Shown: piece after piece, positions 6,920-9,051 of the stretch
Numbering within the stretch: position 1 is the stretch's first letter
Layout of the letters: every line of letters starts with the position of its first letter
NCBI GenBank assembly: GCA_964511535.1
Contig: CAZEFW010000243.1
Coordinates: 1 to 9,051 of the forward strand
DNA: 9,051 bases
Reading direction: 5' to 3'
From: CAZCFB01 sp964511535
Lineage (GTDB): Bacteria > Myxococcota_A > Polyangia > GCA-2747355 > CAZCFB01
Translations under genes and position numbers: made by a program
The notes under the pieces: generated by a model
The model's database searches: none
What the model was told of the DNA's origin: nothing
Seen by the model: the letters and a program-made list of their open reading frames with translations, nothing else

Positions 6920-7216
6920 CTACTCCTTGTACTTGCTCAGGTCCGCCTTGCCCAGGTCCTCCGGGGTCATGGCGATGCGGTACTCGATGGTGGCGTTGAA
7001 GTTCAGGTACCAGGGCTCGGCGTAGCGCGGGATATCGCTGGCGTCGTTCACGTTGACCACCAGGGTGGCGCCGCGGTTGCCGTTCATCTCGGTGAAGTAG
7101 ACCGCCTCTGGCTGGGTCTCCTCCAGTATCTGGCCGATGATGCCGCCGGCGGTGCCGTCCTTGACGAGCGGGTTGAAGTCGGCGGTCGGGATGGTGACGT
7201 TCATCAGAAACCTCAT
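6920..7216 (-). CDS. Small uncharacterised protein (family often labelled 'panthothenate synthetase')
   Basis: A 98-residue soluble protein beginning MRFLMNVTIPTADFN. It shows KDGTAGGIIGQILEE (19-33), EAVYFTEMNGNRGATLVVNV (37-56), PRYAEPWYLNFNATIEYRIAMTPEDL (63-88) and a charged tail. From memory, proteins with this pattern (NVxIPxxxFN, DGTAG, PEAVYFTE, RGAxLVV, EPWxLxFNA, MTPEDL) are common in proteobacteria and sometimes carry the name panthothenate synthetase. That name is surely wrong: the protein is far shorter than PanC and lacks its HIGH-type nucleotide motif. The predicted pattern suggests a small ferredoxin-like alpha/beta fold, perhaps related to Dabb/YciI-type proteins; this is inference. 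AGGAGAT (7227-7221) is a well-placed ribosome binding site. It lies 151 bases downstream of dch on the same strand, with an inverted repeat in its leader, so it may have its own regulated promoter. Function unknown. Confidence 0.8.
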   Translation of the reverse strand: MRFLMNVTIPTADFNPLVKDGTAGGIIGQILEETQPEAVYFTEMNGNRGATLVVNVNDASDIPRYAEPWYLNFNATIEYRIAMTPEDLGKADLSKYKE

Positions 7217-7237
7217 CTCTATCTCCTATTCCCCTGG

Positions 7238-7257
7238 TTGTTAGCAGAGGCTAACAA
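7238..7257. promoter_or_regulatory. Perfect inverted repeat, candidate operator
   Basis: TTGTTAGC (7238-7245) and GCTAACAA (7250-7257) are exact reverse complements separated by AGAG. The dyad ends 21 bases before the start codon of the 98-residue gene and just upstream of its ribosome binding site. AT-rich 8-bp arms with a short spacer are typical of dimeric TetR- or MarR-type regulator sites. No T-tract follows on either strand, so a terminator is less likely. The regulator is not in the window, and I could not match the site to a known one. Confidence 0.5.
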
Positions 7258-7281
7258 TAGCAGCGGCATCTGCTTCCACAA
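7254..7281 (-). promoter_or_regulatory. Weak candidate sigma70-like promoter for the 98-residue gene
   Basis: On the minus strand TTGTGG (7281-7276) and TATTGT (7259-7254) are separated by 16 bases. They match the -35 and -10 consensus at about 3/6 and 4/6. The -10 element overlaps one arm of the inverted repeat, which would let a repressor block it. The match is poor in absolute terms, and the position is the main argument. Confidence 0.22.
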
Positions 7282-7367
7282 CCCACAAACGGGTACCAAT
7301 CGAGGCTTTCACAACTCAGGAATGTTACAGCAGCGGGGCGCGCGGGCAGCAGCGCTGGCCAGGGAGG

Positions 7368-8141
7368 TCAGCAGTCCTTGTAGTCGGCCTTGCGGCGCTC
7401 CAGGAAGGAGGCGAGGCCCTCGTTGGCGTCGTGGGTCTCCATCAGCTCGTCGAGGTAGACGGCCTCCACCTTCTTGATCTGCTCGGTGAAGATCTGGTTG
7501 AAGGTCCAGCGCGAGGTCTTGACCGCGAAGCGCAGCGCCACGGCGCTCTTGGGCAGCAGGTGCTCCTCGGCCCAGGCCAGCGCGGCCGCCTCCGGGTCCT
7601 CGGCCAGCTCGTCCACCAGCCCCATGCCGTGGGCTTGTTCGCCGGTGACCGAACGGCCGGTGAGCACCAGGTCGTCCGCCCGGCCCTGCCCCACCCGCAG
7701 CGGCAGGATCAACGACGCAACCGGCGGCAGCACCGCCAGCTGAATCTCCGGCTGCCCCAGGGCCGCGTCGGGCCGCGCCACCACGCGGTTGCAGAAGCAG
7801 GCCAGCTCCATGCCGCCGCCCAGGCACTGCCCGCTCACCGCCGCGGCGGTGGGGATGCCCAGCTCGATGAGCGCCAGGAACATGGCGTGAAACGCCTCGA
7901 GCATGGCCGGCGCCTTGTCCTTGACATGGTCCGGCACCGACGCGCCGAAGGAGAAGTGCTTGCCCTCGCCCACGAACAGCAGCAGCCGCAGCTCGGGGCG
8001 CCCCTTGCACGCCGCCAGGGCGTCGAGGATCTCGGCCATCATCGGCCCGTCCAGCACGTTGGGCTTGGGCGCGGCGAGCACAATCTTGACGCCCTTGCCG
8101 TCGAGGATGTCCTCGACACGAATCTTCTCGTAGTCAGCCAT
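7368..8141 (-). CDS. dch: Cyclohexa-1,5-diene-1-carbonyl-CoA hydratase (Dch/BamR)
   Basis: A 257-residue cytoplasmic crotonase-family enzyme of the anaerobic benzoyl-CoA pathway. It adds water to the dienoyl-CoA made by benzoyl-CoA reductase, giving 6-hydroxycyclohex-1-ene-1-carbonyl-CoA. Features in order: LAAPKPNVLDGPMM (22-35), the oxyanion segment KHFSFGASVPDH (61-72), GQCLGGGMELA (104-114) with Glu112, GQPEIQLAVLPP (129-140) with Glu132, GLVDEL (174-179) and the tail HDANEGLASFLERRKADY (237-254). The FSFGASVP-H segment, the NEG-x-x-x-FLE-(R/K)R tail and the length match dienoyl-CoA hydratases better than generic enoyl-CoA hydratases; this is recognition from memory. The adjacent ring-opening hydrolase gene supports the assignment strongly. 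AGGTAGGA (8150-8143) precedes the ATG. The 89-base gap to oah suggests co-transcription with it. The alternative is another ring-directed crotonase such as cyclohex-1-ene-1-carboxyl-CoA hydratase (BadK). Confidence 0.85.
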   Translation of the reverse strand: MADYEKIRVEDILDGKGVKIVLAAPKPNVLDGPMMAEILDALAACKGRPELRLLLFVGEGKHFSFGASVPDHVKDKAPAMLEAFHAMFLALIELGIPTAAAVSGQCLGGGMELACFCNRVVARPDAALGQPEIQLAVLPPVASLILPLRVGQGRADDLVLTGRSVTGEQAHGMGLVDELAEDPEAAALAWAEEHLLPKSAVALRFAVKTSRWTFNQIFTEQIKKVEAVYLDELMETHDANEGLASFLERRKADYKDC

Positions 8142-8179
8142 TTCCTACCTCGATGTCAGGAAGGCAAGGGCCGTCCCCC

Positions 8180-8207
8180 CTCAAGCCTCAAGCCTCAAGT
8201 CTCAAGC
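8180..8207. repeat. Four tandem copies of a 7-bp repeat between oah and dch
   Basis: The unit CTCAAGC occurs four times without gaps (8180-8186, 8187-8193, 8194-8200, 8201-8207). The third copy ends in T instead of C. On the transcribed (minus) strand it reads GCTTGAG. It lies in the 89-base spacer between the oah stop and the dch start, about 38 bases upstream of the dch start codon. Copy number could vary by slippage. No protein-coding role is apparent. Confidence 0.85.
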
Positions 8208-8230
8208 CCGGGCCGCGAAGCGACCCTACC

Positions 8231-9051
8231 CTACTTGCGGTACTGCGGCGAGATGGCCCGGATCAGCTCATCGTCCCAGGGGTGCCCCTCGGCCAGCATC
8301 TGGCGCAGCTTGATGAAGTCGATCTCGCGGCCCACCTCGCGGTCACCCTCGTTGAAGGCGCGGAAGCCGGCCTTGGCCTCGGTCATCATGTTCTGGCCCA
8401 GCCACTGCCGGTTGCTCTCGGAGTTGCGGTACCAGGTCTCCAGCTTGAACTTGCGCAGCTGCTGCAGGGTCATCAGAGTGCAGTTGGGAAAGGTGAGCAG
8501 CAGCTTGGCGGTGAGGCTCTCGGTGAGCTGGTCCAGGGCGGTGAGGTCCACCTCGCCTGACTTGAGCAAGGCCTTGGCCTCCTTGAGATCGTCGCCGGCC
8601 TTGGGCGCGCCGTAGACGATGTTTCCCATGTCGTCCAGGTAGCGGTCGGTGATGACCAGCGGGTTCGGCACATACTTGCCGTCCACCTTGAGCGCCGGAG
8701 CGATGTCATGGATCAGGCCCAGGTGCTTGGCCTGGTGCGCGGTCCAGGTCTCGCACAGGGTGCCGGACCACATGGCGCGCTCCATGCCCACCATCAACGG
8801 CAGGAAGTCGGTGGATCCGCCCACAGGCGAGGAGCCGTGCTTGGGGCCGGCCTGGCCGAAGCGGGCCAAGTCCTGGGACACGGTGAAGTCGCAGGCCATG
8901 CCGATCTCCTGCCCGCCTGCGATGCGCATGCCGTTGACGCGGCAGATCACCGGCTTCTCGGCGATGAGGATGTTGGTCACCATGTCGTTGAACAGGCGCA
9001 TGTACTGCATGTACTCCTGCGGGTTGCCGGCGTAGTACTCGGCGTACTCCT
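8231..9051 (-). CDS. oah: 6-oxocyclohex-1-ene-1-carbonyl-CoA hydrolase (Oah/BamA), 5' end missing
   Basis: The window edge cuts this gene. About 272 C-terminal residues are visible out of a family length near 375-380. It is the ring-opening crotonase-like enzyme of anaerobic aromatic degradation: it adds water and cleaves the C-C bond of 6-oxocyclohex-1-ene-1-carbonyl-CoA to give 3-hydroxypimelyl-CoA. Open reading continues past the first in-window ATG (9010) to the edge, with EYAEYYAGNPQEYMQYMRLF spanning that point. This matches the conserved BamA segment, so 9010 is internal and not the start. Diagnostic stretches are PVICRVNGMRIAGGQEIGMA, DLARFGQAGPKHGSSPVGGS with its conserved His, and NPLVITDRYLDDMGNIVYG. 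The gene ends in TAG at 8233-8231, followed by the heptamer repeats and dch. BamA here is the benzoate enzyme, not the outer-membrane assembly protein. This gene is a widely used marker of anaerobic aromatic degradation. Confidence 0.93.
   Translation of the reverse strand, partial: EYAEYYAGNPQEYMQYMRLFNDMVTNILIAEKPVICRVNGMRIAGGQEIGMACDFTVSQDLARFGQAGPKHGSSPVGGSTDFLPLMVGMERAMWSGTLCETWTAHQAKHLGLIHDIAPALKVDGKYVPNPLVITDRYLDDMGNIVYGAPKAGDDLKEAKALLKSGEVDLTALDQLTESLTAKLLLTFPNCTLMTLQQLRKFKLETWYRNSESNRQWLGQNMMTEAKAGFRAFNEGDREVGREIDFIKLRQMLAEGHPWDDELIRAISPQYRK

Noticed and set aside
7281..7294. ACCC-N6-GGGT dyad upstream of the 98-residue gene
   Set aside because: Only four base pairs; much weaker than the neighbouring 8-bp inverted repeat.
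6905..7477. A 190-codon plus-strand open frame across the 98-residue gene and the gap before dch
   Set aside because: It is antisense to a gene with a clear ribosome binding site and a recognisable family pattern, and its own translation is compositionally biased with no motif.

Overview
The window is a GC-rich, tightly packed bacterial segment. It probably comes from the Myxococcota or another former deltaproteobacterial lineage. That guess rests on a Gly/Asp/Lys-rich SUMF-type lipoprotein, a PilT with an unusual extra N-terminal domain, a membrane-protein tail of a kind I associate with myxobacteria, and genes for anaerobic aromatic-ring degradation. It is inference; no rRNA or other phylogenetic marker is present.

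Left part, plus strand (1-3350). The first bases encode the C-terminal tail of a membrane-anchored protein, apparently disturbed by a one-base frameshift just before its natural stop. Two bases later a lipoprotein with a sulfatase-modifying-factor (FGE-like) domain begins. It lacks the catalytic cysteines of true formylglycine-generating enzymes. After 76 bases comes a two-gene unit: a 162-residue protein that looks like two tandem copies of one small beta-rich domain, and a PilT-family secretion/retraction ATPase. The two are joined by a TGATG stop/start overlap. The ATPase carries about 145 extra N-terminal residues, most of which align by eye with its own PilT N-terminal domain. An internal duplication in each of two coupled genes is the most novel structural signal here.

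Middle part, plus strand (3432-6810). A thiolase and a FadJ/FadB-type fusion (enoyl-CoA hydratase plus 3-hydroxyacyl-CoA dehydrogenase), 13 bases apart, form a beta-oxidation operon. All expected catalytic residues are visible.

Right part, minus strand (6920-9051). Reading leftward from the window edge there is a 5'-truncated 6-oxocyclohex-1-ene-1-carbonyl-CoA hydrolase (Oah, also called BamA), a cyclohexa-1,5-diene-1-carbonyl-CoA hydratase (Dch, also called BamR), and a 98-residue protein of a small uncharacterised family with its own ribosome binding site and a perfect inverted repeat (candidate operator). Dch and Oah are core steps of the anaerobic benzoyl-CoA pathway. Dch hydrates the dienoyl-CoA left by benzoyl-CoA reductase, and Oah opens the ring to 3-hydroxypimelyl-CoA. 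The convergent thiolase/FadJ pair has the chemistry to take 3-hydroxypimelyl-CoA on to glutaryl-CoA and acetyl-CoA, so the right two thirds may be one catabolic locus. The benzoyl-CoA reductase, the intermediate alcohol dehydrogenase and a benzoate-CoA ligase are not in view.

Intergenic regions are short. The only notable content is a 16-bp tandem duplication beside a small hairpin between the convergent gene sets, the inverted repeat before the 98-residue gene, and four copies of a 7-bp repeat between oah and dch. No tRNA, rRNA, CRISPR array, insertion sequence or phage gene was seen.
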